Notes under the pieces: model-generated
Database searches by the model: none
The model's input: the letters and a program-made list of their open reading frames with translations, nothing else
What the model was told of the DNA's origin: nothing
Shown: piece after piece, positions 35,401-46,258 of the stretch
How the letters are laid out: each line of letters opens with the position of its first letter
Numbering within the stretch: the first letter of the stretch is position 1
Program-made: the position numbers and the translations under genes
Source of the DNA: Siphonodentalium dalli
Taxonomy: Eukaryota; Mollusca; Scaphopoda; Gadilida; Siphonodentaliidae
DNA: 64,000 nt
Direction: 5' to 3'
Assembly: GCA_032622095.1 (NCBI GenBank)
Contig: CP136064.1
Coordinates: 247,289,827-247,353,826, forward strand

Positions 35401-37558
35401 GCTCTACCCGTTTCCGAGATCTGGTCTGCGCATGTGCGAAGCTGGCGTCGCACGGGCTCGGCGACCCGATAAAATTCGTATCCGGGGCAAGATACATTCA
35501 CATACCAAATTTCAAGTCGATAGCTCCACCCGTTTCCGAGATCTAGTCTGCGCATGCGCGAAGCTGGCGTCGCACGGGCTCGGCGACCCGATAAAATTCG
35601 TATCCGGGGCAAGATGCATTCACATACCAAATTTCAAGTCGATGAGCCCGACGTTGTCCGGCTATTCAAAAACCAAATTTCAAGTAGATAGCTCTACCCG
35701 TTTCTGAGATCTCGTCTGCGCATGCGCGTAGCTGGCGTCGCACGGGCTCGACGACCCGATAAAATTCGTATCCGGGGCAAGATACATTCACATACCAAAT
35801 TTCAAGTCGATAGCTCCACCCGTTTCCGAGATCTCCTCTGCGCATGCGCGAAGCGGGCGCCGCACGGGCTCGCCAACACGACAACGTCGACCGCCTGGTC
35901 AAACTACACACACGTACCAAGTTTCGTCCCGATCGGTCGAGAATCGTAGATTTGTATAAATGACAGACACACAGACAGACAAACAGACAGACAAACAAAC
36001 AGAGGTCTTCAAAATATATATTATTCAAAAACCAAATTTCAAGTCGATCAAAACCAAATTGATGAGCCCGACGTCGATAGCTCTACCCGTTTCCGAGATC
36101 TGGTCTGCGCATGTGCGAAGCTGGCGTCGCACGGGCTCGGCGACCCGATAAAATTCGTATCCGGGGCAAGATACATTCACATACCAAATTTCAAGTCGAT
36201 AGCTCCACCCGTTTCCGAGATCTAGTCTGCGCATGCGCGAAGCTGGCGTCGCACGGGCTCGGCGACCCGATAAAATTCGTATCCGGGGCAAGATACATTC
36301 ACATACCAAATTTCAAGTCGATAGCTCCACCCGTTTCCGAGATCTCGTCTGCGCATGTGCGAAGCCCGGCGTCGCACGGGCTCGGCGACCCGATAAAATT
36401 CGTATCCGGGGCAAGATACATTCACATACCAAATTTCAAGTCGATAGCTCCACCCGTTTCCGAGATCTCGTCTGTGCATGCGCGAAGCTGGCGTTGCACG
36501 GGCTCGGCGACCCGATAAAATTCGTATCCGGGGCAAGATACATTCACATAGCAAATTTCAAGTCGATGAGCCTGACGTTGTCCGGGCTATTCAAAACCAA
36601 ATTTCAAGTCGATAGCTCTACCCGTTTCCGAGATCTCGTCTGCGCACGAGCGAAGCTGGCGTCGCACGGGCTCGACGACCCGATAAAATTCGTATCCGGG
36701 GCAAGATACATTCACATACCAAATTTCAAGTCGATAGCTCCACCCGTTTCCGAGATTTCGTCTGTGCATGCGCGAAGCTGGCGTCGCACGGGATCGGCGA
36801 CCTGATAAAATTCGTATCCGGGGCAAGATACATTCACAGAGCAAATTTCAAGTCGATAGCTCCACCCGTTTCCGAGATCTCGTCTGCGCATGCGCGAAGC
36901 GGTGCCGCACGGGCTCGCCAATACGACAACGTCGACCGCCTGATCAAACTACACACACGTACCAAGTTTCGTCCCGATCGGTCGAGAATCGTAGATTTGT
37001 ATAAATGACAGACAAACAGACAGACAAACAGACAGACAAACAAACAGAGGTCTTCAAAATATATATTATTCAAAAACCAAATTTCAAGTCGATCAAAACC
37101 AAATCGATGAGACCGACGTTGTCCGGGCTATTCAAAAACCAAATTTCAAGTCGATAGCTCTACCCGTTTCCGAGATCTGCTCTGCGCATGCGCGAAGCTG
37201 GCGTCGCACGGGCTCGGCGACCCGATAAAATTCGTATCCGGGGCAAGATACATTCACATACCAAATTTCAAGTCGATAGCTCTACCCGTTTCCGAGATCT
37301 GGTCTGCGCATGCGCGAAGCTGGCGTCGCACGGGCTCGGCGACCCGATAAAATTCGTGTCCGGGGCAAGATACATTCACATAGCAAATTTCAAGTCGATA
37401 GCTCCACCCGTTTCCGAGATCTCGTCTGCGCATGCGCGAAGCGGGTGCCGCACTGGTTCGCCAATACGACAACGTCCACCGCCTGGTCAAACTACACACA
37501 CGTACCAAGTTTCGTCCCCATCGGTCGAGAATCGTAGATTTGTATAAATGACAGACAT

Positions 37559-37591
<33 letters not shown>

Positions 37592-38050
37592 GGTCTTCAA
37601 AATATATATGAGACTAGCCGATGAGCCCGACGTTGTCCGGGCTATTCAAAAACCAAATTTCAAGTCGATAGCTCTACCCAGGCCGACGTTGTCCGGGCTA
37701 TTCAAACCCCAAATTTCAAGTCGATAGCTACACCCGTTTCCTAGATCTGGTCTGCGCATGCGCGAAGCTGGCGTCGTACGGGCTCGGCGATCCGATAAAA
37801 TTCGTATCCAGGGCAAGATACATTCACATACCAAATTTCAAGTCGATAGCTCCACCCGTTTCCGAGATCTCGTCTGTGCATGCGCGAAGCGGGCACCGCA
37901 CGGGCTCGCCAATACGACAACGTCCACCGCCTACACACACGTACCAAGTTTCGTCCCGATCGGTCGAGAATCGTAGATTTGTATAAATGACAAACAAACA
38001 TACATACAGACAAACAGACAAACAGACAGAGGTCTTCAAAATATATATGA
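32462..38050 (+). repeat. 122-bp satellite array with higher-order repeats
   Basis: Monomers of about 122 bp contain 'gtttccgagatctcgtctgc', 'gcatgcgcgaagctggcgtc', 'gtatccggggcaagata' and 'caaatttcaagtcgat'. Shorter hybrid monomers start 'gatgagcccgacgttgtccg'. End modules with 'tttcgtcccgatcggtcgag' and (gaca)n recur. Equivalent points lie 711 bp apart (for example 32908 and 33619) and 2047 bp apart (33301 and 35348). Over 32470-36750 two full 2047-bp units are nearly identical. Overlapping open frames on both strands are by-products. Confidence 0.93.
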
Positions 38051-38654
38051 GATAATATATATAGTAGATATGAAATGGCGCTGTGTTATGGCAATATTGA
38101 TAGAAAAAAATATTGAAATACCTGCGTCGAACAAGTTCATTCGATGTGAGCCGTGTAGTAGAGTGTGTCAAATCACTTTATGATACAACACGAAGTGACC
38201 TTCTCGGTCCTATACAAATGACACCCCCACCCCACCCCCGATGGAGGGCAAAATAGGTAGCTGCTCCCTTGACCCATTCTGCGGCATGCACATTGCAATG
38301 GTGACTTTTTACCACAGAATTAGCCCCTAAATCCAGCCTCATAGTTTTAGTAAGACACACGTGTATTATCGGCACGCACAGTGAAGTAAGAGCTTAACGC
38401 AATGATGTTGATGTCAATGCCGGAACTTTATTATTTTTAAATTATAATATAATTATGATATTAGATTTGTGTTTGGTTATTTAGTGTTGACTGTGAGATA
38501 AAAATGGGGGGATACGGGTGGTTGAACAATTGTGTCAACATTAAACGACACATTTAAAATGGAACTATATTTTTCTTGAAGGTGTCTTTACTTCCTCGCT
38601 GGTTGAGATAAGGAAATCAATATTAATTTTGGTAAACTTTGATTAGATTATGTG
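38051..38654. other. Intergenic stretch before the desaturase locus
   Basis: No recognised gene or repeat. This is one of the few stretches of single-copy-looking sequence. Any promoter or 5' exon of the desaturase might lie here, but I cannot point to one. Confidence 0.4.
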
Positions 38655-39069
38655 TTAACCCTTTCAGTGTCAGGTCCGATTTTTGTATCAACTCATATAC
38701 CCTGTGCCAATGCATTCTCTTATATATGCGAGTCGATCATATGTCGCCTCGCATATATAAGAGAATGCATTGGCCTAACAATTTTTCATCATTTGTTATT
38801 ATTTTTTACAATTTTGATAATTTTTTCTTGTATTCTTTATCAGACTTATTTTGTAGGTTTAGTGCCAGGGAATCTTACCTTTTTCATGGGTATCAAAATT
38901 ATTACTATGAATACTTGGTGATAGTTTTGAGTTATAACATCCCCCTAAGGTTTTATCCAGTTTGTTTTTAAATTCGCTATAGCATGCTTAAGCATACCCA
39001 AAAAAGGGCCGATTTTACATACCGTAAATTAGGGCCGATGAGATCGGCCCCTGGCACTGAAAGGGTTAA
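38655..39069. mobile_element. TTAA-flanked MITE (piggyBac-like), 415 bp
   Basis: TTAA at 38655-38658 is followed by CCCTTTCAGTGTCAGG. The right end is CCTGGCACTGAAAGGG followed by TTAA at 39066-39069, so the terminal inverted repeats match with one mismatch and the target site is TTAA. Ends starting CCC and a TTAA target are the hallmarks of piggyBac-type elements. There is no transposase frame; the open frames inside (38639-38971) are chance. It lies 150 bp upstream of the desaturase start codon. Confidence 0.8.
38707..38773. repeat. Perfect 26-bp-arm hairpin inside the MITE
   Basis: The arm starting 'ccaatgcattctcttata' and ending 'tatgcgag' is mirrored exactly after a 15-bp loop ('tcgatcatatgtcgc'). 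Related hairpins sit inside the MITEs at 41439-41691 and about 57552-57800. Confidence 0.93.
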
Positions 39070-39189
39070 AATGGATATCCAATTTAGTGCACTTGGTTAA
39101 TAAATTTCGTATATAATTGCGACTCATTCGGGATCCACTTTATATAAAGAATACGAAGAGGATAGGAAGCTTTTTTTGCTGAGGTCTTA

Positions 39190-39212
39190 CTCATTTTTTT
39201 TTATCATTTCAG
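39190..39212 (+). promoter_or_regulatory. Candidate 3' splice site upstream of the desaturase start
   Basis: A pyrimidine-rich 'tcattttttttta' tract ends in 'tcatttcag' immediately before 'gataaaaatg'. This is a good acceptor consensus placed 7 bases before the start codon, so the coding exon may be spliced to an untranslated first exon further upstream. No donor can be assigned. Confidence 0.45.
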
Positions 39213-39219
39213 GATAAAA

Positions 39220-40251
39220 ATGACGGCGGGTGATTTTCAACTATTTAATAAATACAACAGCTTAGATCTCAAGACGAAAACTAAGAACGACGAATGGGAC
39301 TTTCCCGAGGAACCCCATAGCGAACGGCGTCGGGAAATCCTCAGGAAATATCCGGAAATAAAGAAACTTATGGGATACGACCATTTTATCGTATATGTTG
39401 TCATTGCAGAGGTGTTCCTACAAATGGTCATGGCTTGGCTGGTTATGAATGCTAGCTGGCAGAGCATATTCCTGCTGGCGTATTGTGTTGGTGGTACAAT
39501 CAACCATTCGTTAGGTAGCGCTATTCACGAAATTGGGCACAATTTAGCGTTTGGACATCGCCGCTCTTCGTGGAACAGATGGCTAGGCATTTGGTGTAAT
39601 GTTCCTATAATAGTTCCAATGTCAGTGACTTATAGAAAATACCACGCAGATCATCATCGATTCATGGGAGAAGAAACGCATGATGTTGATGTTCCTTCCC
39701 GAATTGAATCCGTACTTTTCCGAAACCCACTCACTAAAACGCTCTGGCTTATACTATTTCCCCTACTACAGGCTATTCGACCCTATTTCAAACATCCAAA
39801 AACAGTAACAAAATGGGAAATTATTAACCTTATTGTTCAGATGATAGTTAATACAGTATGGTTAAAAGTCTTCGGAGTAAGGTCGTTAATATACCTGTTT
39901 TCAGGCACTCTACTTGGATTAGGGCTTCACCCGTTATCTGGACATTTTATCTCAGAACATTATCTATATACTGGTCACCAAGCGACGCATTCTTACTACG
40001 GACCACTCAACTTTTTCATGTTCAACGTTGGGTACCACAATGAACATCACGACTTCCCATACATACCATATCACCGACTTCCGCAGGTAAAAAAGATAGC
40101 TGCTGAATATTACGACAATTTACCATGTCACACTTCCTGGATAAAAGTGCTCAGTGACTTTATATTCAAGGACCAGCTAGGACCGCATGCTCACGGCGTT
40201 GCTTACCTGAAGTCCGACACTAAGGGTATAAAGGGAGTCTGGTCCAAGTGA
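39220..40251 (+). CDS. degs1: Sphingolipid delta(4)-desaturase (DES1/DEGS family)
   Basis: A complete 343-residue frame with the features of dihydroceramide desaturase. This membrane di-iron enzyme of the endoplasmic reticulum introduces the delta-4 double bond into dihydroceramide to make ceramide. The three histidine boxes are HEIGH (103-107), HADHH (142-146) and HNEHH (273-277). The family block GHFISEHY lies at 241-248, with NVGYHNEHHDFP and [11 protein letters not shown] around and after box 3. Hydrophobic spans lie near 55-76, 82-98, 172-188 and 202-236. The N-terminus is about 18 residues longer than the usual 320-325 residues, and lacks the MG start of vertebrate forms that can be myristoylated. 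The family's EWxxxxxPHxxRRxEIL region begins at residue 25. All coding sequence is in one exon. The paralogue (DEGS1 or DEGS2) is not resolved. Confidence 0.93.
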   Translation: MTAGDFQLFNKYNSLDLKTKTKNDEWDFPEEPHSERRREILRKYPEIKKLMGYDHFIVYVVIAEVFLQMVMAWLVMNASWQSIFLLAYCVGGTINHSLGSAIHEIGHNLAFGHRRSSWNRWLGIWCNVPIIVPMSVTYRKYHADHHRFMGEETHDVDVPSRIESVLFRNPLTKTLWLILFPLLQAIRPYFKHPKTVTKWEIINLIVQMIVNTVWLKVFGVRSLIYLFSGTLLGLGLHPLSGHFISEHYLYTGHQATHSYYGPLNFFMFNVGYHNEHHDFPYIPYHRLPQVKKIAAEYYDNLPCHTSWIKVLSDFIFKDQLGPHAHGVAYLKSDTKGIKGVWSK

Positions 40252-40310
40252 TTTTAAAGGTTCATGCTGTATCGCGTGTTTTGTGAACAATATTTAAAAT
40301 ATCATATTCA

Positions 40311-40529
40311 ATGCTCATTACTTTATTTCACAATGAACATCATGAATTTCCATACATACCATATCACCGACTTCCACAGGTGAAAAAGATAGCTGCTGAA
40401 TATTACGACAATTTACCATGTCACACATCTAGGATAAAAGTGCTCAGTGACTTTATATTCAAGGACCAGCTAGGACCACATGCTCACGGTGTCGGTTACC
40501 TGAAGTTCGACACTAAAGGCATCAAATGA
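40311..40529 (+). pseudogene. Tandem copy 1 of the desaturase 3' end
   Basis: This duplicates the last 73 codons of the gene from the third histidine box on ([19 protein letters not shown]...), about 293 bp downstream, including the following untranslated sequence. Only a few residues differ (for example W to R in the HTSWIKV block). A premature stop replaces the last codons. It has no upstream catalytic region, so it cannot be an enzyme on its own. Confidence 0.88.
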
Positions 40530-40603
40530 GTCTGGTCCAAGTGATTTTAAAATTTTCTGCTGTGTTGCGTTTTTTGTGATCAATATTTAACATATCATAT
40601 TCA

Positions 40604-40843
40604 ATGCTCATTAATTTTTTTCACAATGAACATCATGACTTTCCATACATACCATATCACCGACTTCCACAATTGAAAACGATAGCTGCTGAATATTACG
40701 ACAATTTACCATGTCACACATCTTGGATAAAAGTGCTCATTGACTTTATATTCAAGGACCAGCTAGGACCACATGCTCACAATGTTGGTTACCTGAAGTC
40801 CGACACTACGGGCATCAAAGAAGTCTTGTCCAAGCGAATTTAA
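40604..40843 (+). pseudogene. Tandem copy 2 of the desaturase 3' end
   Basis: It covers the same region again, 293 bp further on, still open through HNEHHDFP to a slightly extended C-terminus (LSKRI). It shows V to L and K to T changes before KIAAEYYDN and G to N in the HAHG block. The frame starts at a methionine supplied by untranslated sequence, so translation is unlikely to be meaningful. Confidence 0.87.
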
Positions 40844-40903
40844 AGTTTCATGCTGTATCGCGTTTTTTGTGATCAGTATTTAACATATCATATTCAATTA
40901 TCA

Positions 40904-41112
40904 TTAATTTATTTCAAAATGAACACCATAACTTTCCATGCATACCATATCACCGACTTCCATTGCTGAATATTACGACAATTTACCATGTCACACTTCC
41001 TGAATAAAAATGCTCATTGACTGTATAGTCAAGGACCAGCTAGGACCTCATGCTCACGGTGTTGGTTACCTGAAGTCCGACACTAAGGGCATAAAGGGAG
41101 TCTGGTCCTAGT
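40904..41112 (+). pseudogene. Tandem copy 3 of the desaturase 3' end (decayed)
   Basis: It aligns with the same segment but lacks about 20 bp after the 'caccgacttcca' word. It has 'tcctgaataaaaatg' where the gene has 'tcctggataaaagtg', which introduces a stop. It ends with the same 'gggagtctggtcc' as the gene. Confidence 0.85.
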
Positions 41113-41182
41113 GAATTTAATTGTTCCTGCTGTATCGCGTTTTTTGTGATCAGTATTAACATATCATATTCAATTATCATTA

Positions 41183-41318
41183 ATTTATTTTACAATGAAC
41201 ATCATGACTTTCCATACATACCATATCACCGACTTCCACAGGTGAAAAAGATAGCTGCTGAATATTACGACAGTTTACCGTGATACACTTCCTGTATAAA
41301 AGTGCTCAGTGAACTGCT
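41183..41318 (+). pseudogene. Tandem copy 4 of the desaturase 3' end (truncated)
   Basis: It starts at the 'acaatgaacatcatgac' word and continues to 'aaagtgctcagtga', where similarity stops abruptly. It carries an in-frame stop ('taccgtgatacac'). It is the last and shortest member of the array. Confidence 0.82.
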
Positions 41319-41438
41319 GTGTTTGTGTTTTGTGATCCTAATTTAACATATCATATTCCATGATCATTCATTTATTTCACCAGTCATACATGTAGGAAAG
41401 ATTCCGTCCAATATACGCAAGGGCTTGTCCAGATGGCT

Positions 41439-41691
41439 TTAACTCTTCCATGGCTGGAGCTGCACTGGTGCAACATTAAAGATCATGTGCCAGTGCATTA
41501 TCTTATATATGCGAGTCTCCCATAGGGAGCCTCGCATATATAATAGAATACAAGGTCAAGGTAAATATTGTTAGGCCAGTGCATTATCTTATATATGCGA
41601 GGCTCCCTATGGGAGACTCGCATATATTAGATAATGCATTGGCACAGGGTTTTCGCAAAATTCCAGGAAGCTCCAGTCATGGAGGGGTTAA
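41439..41691. mobile_element. TTAA-flanked MITE (piggyBac-like), 253 bp
   Basis: TTAA at 41439 is followed by CTCTTCCATGGCTGGAGC. The right end GCTCCAGTCATGGAGGGG is followed by TTAA at 41688-41691. The inside carries two hairpin-type blocks built on 'gcattatcttatatatgcga' and its complement, related to the hairpin of the MITE at 38655. The desaturase array lies exactly between the two MITEs. Confidence 0.75.
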
Positions 41692-42337
41692 TAAGTGCTA
41701 GCTTTGGAGGGGATTACATATGTCTAATCTTAATACAATTAATGGGGTGTTATGTAAAAACTAGCTAATATAACAATAAATTGATTCTAAATCACGTCAA
41801 ATATTGTCTATCTTTAATATGTGAACAATTGGGGGCGACAACACAGTTCAAAGCGTAGTATAATTACCAAGGGTTTCAGCAAAAACATTCTGATATCCCA
41901 AATAACATGATTTTAAAGGGTGTGATGGTTTATAAACGCCACCCCCACGGGATTGATTAACATGATACCCGAGGGCGTATAGTCTTCAGAGGGAAGTCGG
42001 TAGTATACCTGTTGTCAAGCACCCTGCTCAGATTATGACTTCACCTGTTAAAATTGGAAACGTTTATACAATTTACGGTATTCCTTCCACAGGGGCTCAT
42101 CATGTTGTCTATATTTAATAAGTGAAAATATATGGAGGGTGTAAACAGTTCTAAACTAAATTCAAATTAATAAATATAATTTCAAAACCAACGCTTGTAT
42201 TTTCCAATCTTATATCATGTACTTCACAATCGCTTGTGATGTTTGGATTAGAGAATGCCTAACTTCAGCTGCCAAGCATCAGCGGACTATAAAATACCAC
42301 ATAGATGGCTGAACTAAAACAGGGTCCATGTACTTGC
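41692..42337. other. Non-coding stretch
   Basis: No gene recognised. An AATAAA lies at 41775-41780. It is the first clean polyadenylation signal after the desaturase outside its decayed copies and the MITE, but it is too far away to assign. Confidence 0.4.
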
Positions 42338-42710
42338 TGTCCAAGCCTGAGTTTAGTGTGCCTGTCATTTACAGAATGAGGTCACCTCAGAGGATGAATT
42401 TAGTGACGCTATCCGCATAGAGGGATAGAATCACCAAATTCACCATCTGTGGGCCTCATTGTGCATGGCCTCATCTGCTATGGGAGACATAGACTCAGAG
42501 TGAAGTTCCCCAATGGTGAACCTCGATTATGCAATGCCTCGTCTGCTAAGTTGGTGATATAGAGAAACTGAACTAAAAAAGAAATAGAATCATTGTGAAG
42601 AAGTTTAGAATTTTGATAATAAAGAAACTTCCCAAAGATGAAGCCTAAGTAGAATGAGGTCCCCAGAGAGTAAAATTAGTGATGCTAGCCCGCTAAATAA
42701 AGCATCACCC
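42338..42710. repeat. Decayed copy of the nested palindromic element
   Basis: 'aagcctgagtttagtgtgcc' and 'tcatttacagaatgaggtc' match the left end of 28499-28752. Further inside, 'gatgctagcccgcta' and 'gaatgaggtccccagag' match inner parts. Many substitutions and insertions have broken the palindromes, so this is an old copy. Confidence 0.7.
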
Positions 42711-42723
42711 CTTCTGCATTCAG

Positions 42724-42957
42724 CCCGACCCACTCAACTTCCATCCACAAGACGAGATCAATTATTTAGCGCCACTCGAAAATGTTATGTGTGATATGAT
42801 TTCTAACGGGAGAGGGGCTTATTCTAAGTTTTGTAACTTGTGCACCCAATCCCATGTGCCTCCTGTTTGTAGTATTGTACAGAATTGTATATGTTATGTA
42901 ATTATATTTTGGGCACAATAAATATTTTTGAAATGAAAAACGAAATGAAATTCATAG
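42724..42957 (+). mobile_element. Possible retroposon 3' end
   Basis: A 'ttgggcacaataaatatttt' signal followed by a 'gaaatgaaaaacgaaatgaa' short-repeat tail is typical of LINE 3' ends. The preceding 180 bp show no convincing protein match. I rate this as possible only. Confidence 0.35.
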
Positions 42958-43531
42958 GTAGTACATTTGGACGATTACTGAATATCAGATATAAATATCT
43001 CGGCTTGGAATGCAAGTTCAATCGTCATTGAGGGAGATGACACTAATTAAAATGCTCAGTTGTTTCAACAAAGGTCTTTGGAGTATATCACTGAAAATCA
43101 CTTGAAACAGTTTTAAGAGTGCCCAATTTTAGGTATCCACTTACTTTCGAAATCGCTCTAGATACCATACCATGAATTAATTGGATCATGCATGGCGAGG
43201 AATGAATAATTTCATCGATTTTATCACCGTTGCCATTTTTGTTTAGTTTTTTTGTATTTCCAATGTTCGTGTTAAGTCTCCAAATCAGTCCGTGGGATGT
43301 AGGGGTGATTTATCTTACAAGTTTTTTCCAATTTTTTTTTTTTTTTATACAAATTTAAATCCATACTTCTTATAGTTTAGAATTAAGTACAAATACTGCC
43401 TATCAGGAATAAAAGTTTGTTTCCCATCATTTATTTGAAAAAATAACAAAAAAATGAGGATAAACGATAAATGACCATTGCAAGTAAATCGCGAAGAGGA
43501 CAAAATCTCGTTGCAATAAAAAAGAAGAATG
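42958..43531. other. Non-coding stretch
   Basis: No gene or repeat recognised. T- and A-rich runs at 43240-43460. Confidence 0.4.
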
Positions 43532-44015
43532 GAATCTCTACTCTAGCTAATGCCCGTAAAGATCATATTCCACCAGTACAAAACCTGGGAACTTTTTGAA
43601 GTTTTGACAGGGAACCTTATAAAGTCGAAAAAAATTCTTAGTTGTTATCTGTTCATTAAAAATGTACTTCACTGTAGGTGAATGTCCCAACTAAAAATTG
43701 CATGCTTTTCTCTGAATTGTGTGAGCCAATATCCCAATAAACATCGAATTAATTACCCAGGAGAAATTACATAATTGTAAACAACACAAACTAATTATCG
43801 CTCACAAATTCACTTGTCGTGAAATTTTGAGTTGGGACCTTCACCTACAGTGACGTACATTGTTAAGGTACATATAATAATTGTATAATAAATATATTCT
43901 CTGTGCTATTTTTCGACTTTATAAGGTTCCTTCAAGTTGTCAAAACTTCAAAAAGTTCCAAGGTTTTGTACCGGTGGAATGTGATCTCTACGGGCATTAG
44001 CCAGAGTAGAGATTC
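43532..44015. mobile_element. Short fold-back element related to 12565-14683
   Basis: The left arm ('gaatctctactctagctaat', 'ccaccagtacaaaacc', 'ttttgacagggaacctta') is mirrored by the right arm ('taaggttcc', 'ggttttgtaccggtgg', 'ctctacgggcattag', 'gtagagattc'). The arms exceed 100 bp. The inner part contains the same 'cactgtaggtgaa' word pair as the 2.1-kb element. It is non-coding, and a deletion derivative of that family. Confidence 0.75.
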
Positions 44016-44092
44016 GTGACGTGATCTGGGAATAGCTGTGTGTACAGCAACAGGAAACATGTTTATGATAGAGGTCTGGTGAGTCGGCCCTG

Positions 44093-45891
44093 GGGCCTAT
44101 ACTATAGAATACCATTTTTGTGATAGCAGGCTTATTTGAGCCGTACAGAAAGTGTCGAGTACTATAGACCACTGTAATCTAACAGCGAATGCGATTTCTT
44201 GTAAATCACAACAAGACGGCAAATCGAGTACTATCGACCACCGTTCGTTAAACGCACATCTAAACATTTGTGATTTTGTCAAGGGAAATTACTCTAATGA
44301 TATGATATGGCAATGCCTATTTGTGTCAGTTGGTGAGTGATTTTATATAGTTGATTAATAAAGGTACATTATGTGTGAATAGTTTCCGATACTTGGATTA
44401 TTTTGACCACAATTGCGCAGTGCACGGTGAAAAGTAATTCCTTCGGTATCATGTGGAATACTTACCATTTTCAGATGTTTTATGTTACATGATTCTTAAC
44501 GGTTTGTCGAAAAAGGTCGGCAAACACGCACATCGGTTGCCCTTCAAATGGCTACACTTTATATAGCAATATTACCAAGGGTGGAACCTGATTTGTCTAG
44601 CTAGCTTTGGGCAGGGACAGCGGCTGAAATATTAGAAGTTGGAACATCTAGACCTTAATAGTTGAAAAGTTTGAGGTACCATGCAGCTGCAAAAATTCAA
44701 CCCATGATGGGGGTGCGATGGCTGTTCTCGGACATGGTATTTTCGACATGTGTCAAGGATGGGTGTTCATTTGGAAATTCCAATGTGGACCAACACTCCC
44801 TCGTCCAGGGTCTCCGGGGACATCCAACCTCGATTTTAAAACATATATATAGCACCATCTACTTAAACTATACCTAATTCTCGATACCTTCCATTTACAC
44901 CCAACTGAGCGGCTGAATTTAGGTAAACATATGTGACATTTGGTTTATAACCAACACGCGCTACTACATTGGTAAGTTAAGGATCAGGGGACCCCGATTT
45001 TTTCTAAGAATTCACTCATGGAACATTCTGTGCGGCACTATTGGCCAAATTAAATTGTTTAGACCACAAGGTGAACGCAAACTTCTTGAGCACACAAATG
45101 CCATGTGGTTCAAATAGGTTACATAATGTCATGTAAATATTGGGGTCTACTGATTCTTAACGCAACAGCCTGAAATTATCAGTAACGTTTGAACACAAAT
45201 TAAATGCCACCACCCGATTAACAGCGTATCCGTGTACCTTCGCACAAAGATAGTTATATACACGTGTTGAGCCCAAGCCCGACAATATACTGTAACTCTT
45301 TAATTTCATTCAGAATTAAAATCTAGGCCGCTGACATGGCTATCTCCTTTCAGCTCCATTGAGCGTAAACAATCTCAATGGGATAACAATTTAGATTCCA
45401 TGACCGTATTACAAAGAACGATCACGGCGTGAAAAATCAATAATGTAGCCTATGCAGTTGTAATCTAATAATGAATTTTTACAAAAATGGTATTATTGCT
45501 GTACTATAGAACCCGCTTAGCCAGTACTTTATCATTCCGTATTGCGATTTTTTACATATTACAAAGCTGTAGCGTTCTATGTAGAGTACTATGAAAGTAT
45601 GCAAAGATGAAACTTTCAGGCCCCCTTTTTCTCCACCAAATGCAAAGATTTTCCGGTCAAGTGAATCCCGGTATATAGATGGTTCGCCAAAAAAGATCAT
45701 ATCAGTCATTACATGTCAATATATTTGGCATATAAAGAGTTTTGGGCATATGTTGAGTTTCAATGTACAATGAAAGAAATACACTGATAGAAATACAGTC
45801 GAATACTATAGAACACAAAATATGTATTACAAATTAGTAAATCACAAATTAACGCTGATATTACAAAAATTGTATTCTATAGTATAGGCCC
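44093..45891. mobile_element. 1.8-kb element with terminal inverted repeats
   Basis: The left end GGGCCTATACTATAGAATAC is mirrored at the right end by GTATTCTATAGTATAGGCCC. The similarity continues inward through 'atttttgt', about 30 bp in all. A 'TACTATAGA' word recurs inside near both ends (44157, 44228, 45496, 45805). I find no transposase frame; the longest open frames are 71-76 aa without motifs. The target-site duplication is unclear. Confidence 0.65.
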
Positions 45892-46258
45892 TGGGGTGAT
45901 TAGAAACATTTCAATACAGCGAGTATATATATAATACAGTCTTTAATACAGATATTCAGTTTGAGAGATTCAAACCAGATAATTTCAAAAAGCAAACAGA
46001 TAAAATATAAGTAAACCTTGATTCAATTCAAACATATCACGCCCTCACCACCATCTGGTAAAATGAAAACATATCTCGTGGTGTGCTATTGTTACAGCAC
46101 CCGACAGTGGATAAGGTTACTTGCTTTGTTGCATTCCGGGTGTTAACTGGGGTGTGCTGATATAAATGAACAAATGTGGTAGATTTAAAGGTACCCAAGA
46201 CGTTCGCAGTGTGTAAATGTGAAATAAATATATAACTATGTAAATACATTACCAATAA
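45892..46258. other. Non-coding stretch
   Basis: Nothing recognised apart from the TAA target site at its right edge (46256-46258). Confidence 0.4.

Noticed and set aside
32496-38171. Dozens of 60-191 aa frames on both strands of the satellite array
   Set aside because: The same peptides recur with the monomer, overlap antiparallel and show no protein motif. They are by-products of the 122-bp repeat.
38639-38971. Two overlapping hydrophobic open frames (89 and 110 aa) upstream of the desaturase
   Set aside because: They lie within the TTAA-flanked MITE and cross its hairpin, with no homologous motif.
40311-40843. The desaturase C-terminal copies as alternative last exons
   Set aside because: No AG acceptor precedes the homologous segment in any copy, and the duplicated unit includes untranslated sequence rather than exon boundaries.
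44662-44877. A 71-aa frame inside the 1.8-kb element as a transposase remnant
   Set aside because: It has no catalytic triad or DNA-binding motif, is too short, and has no continuation in other frames that I can recognise.
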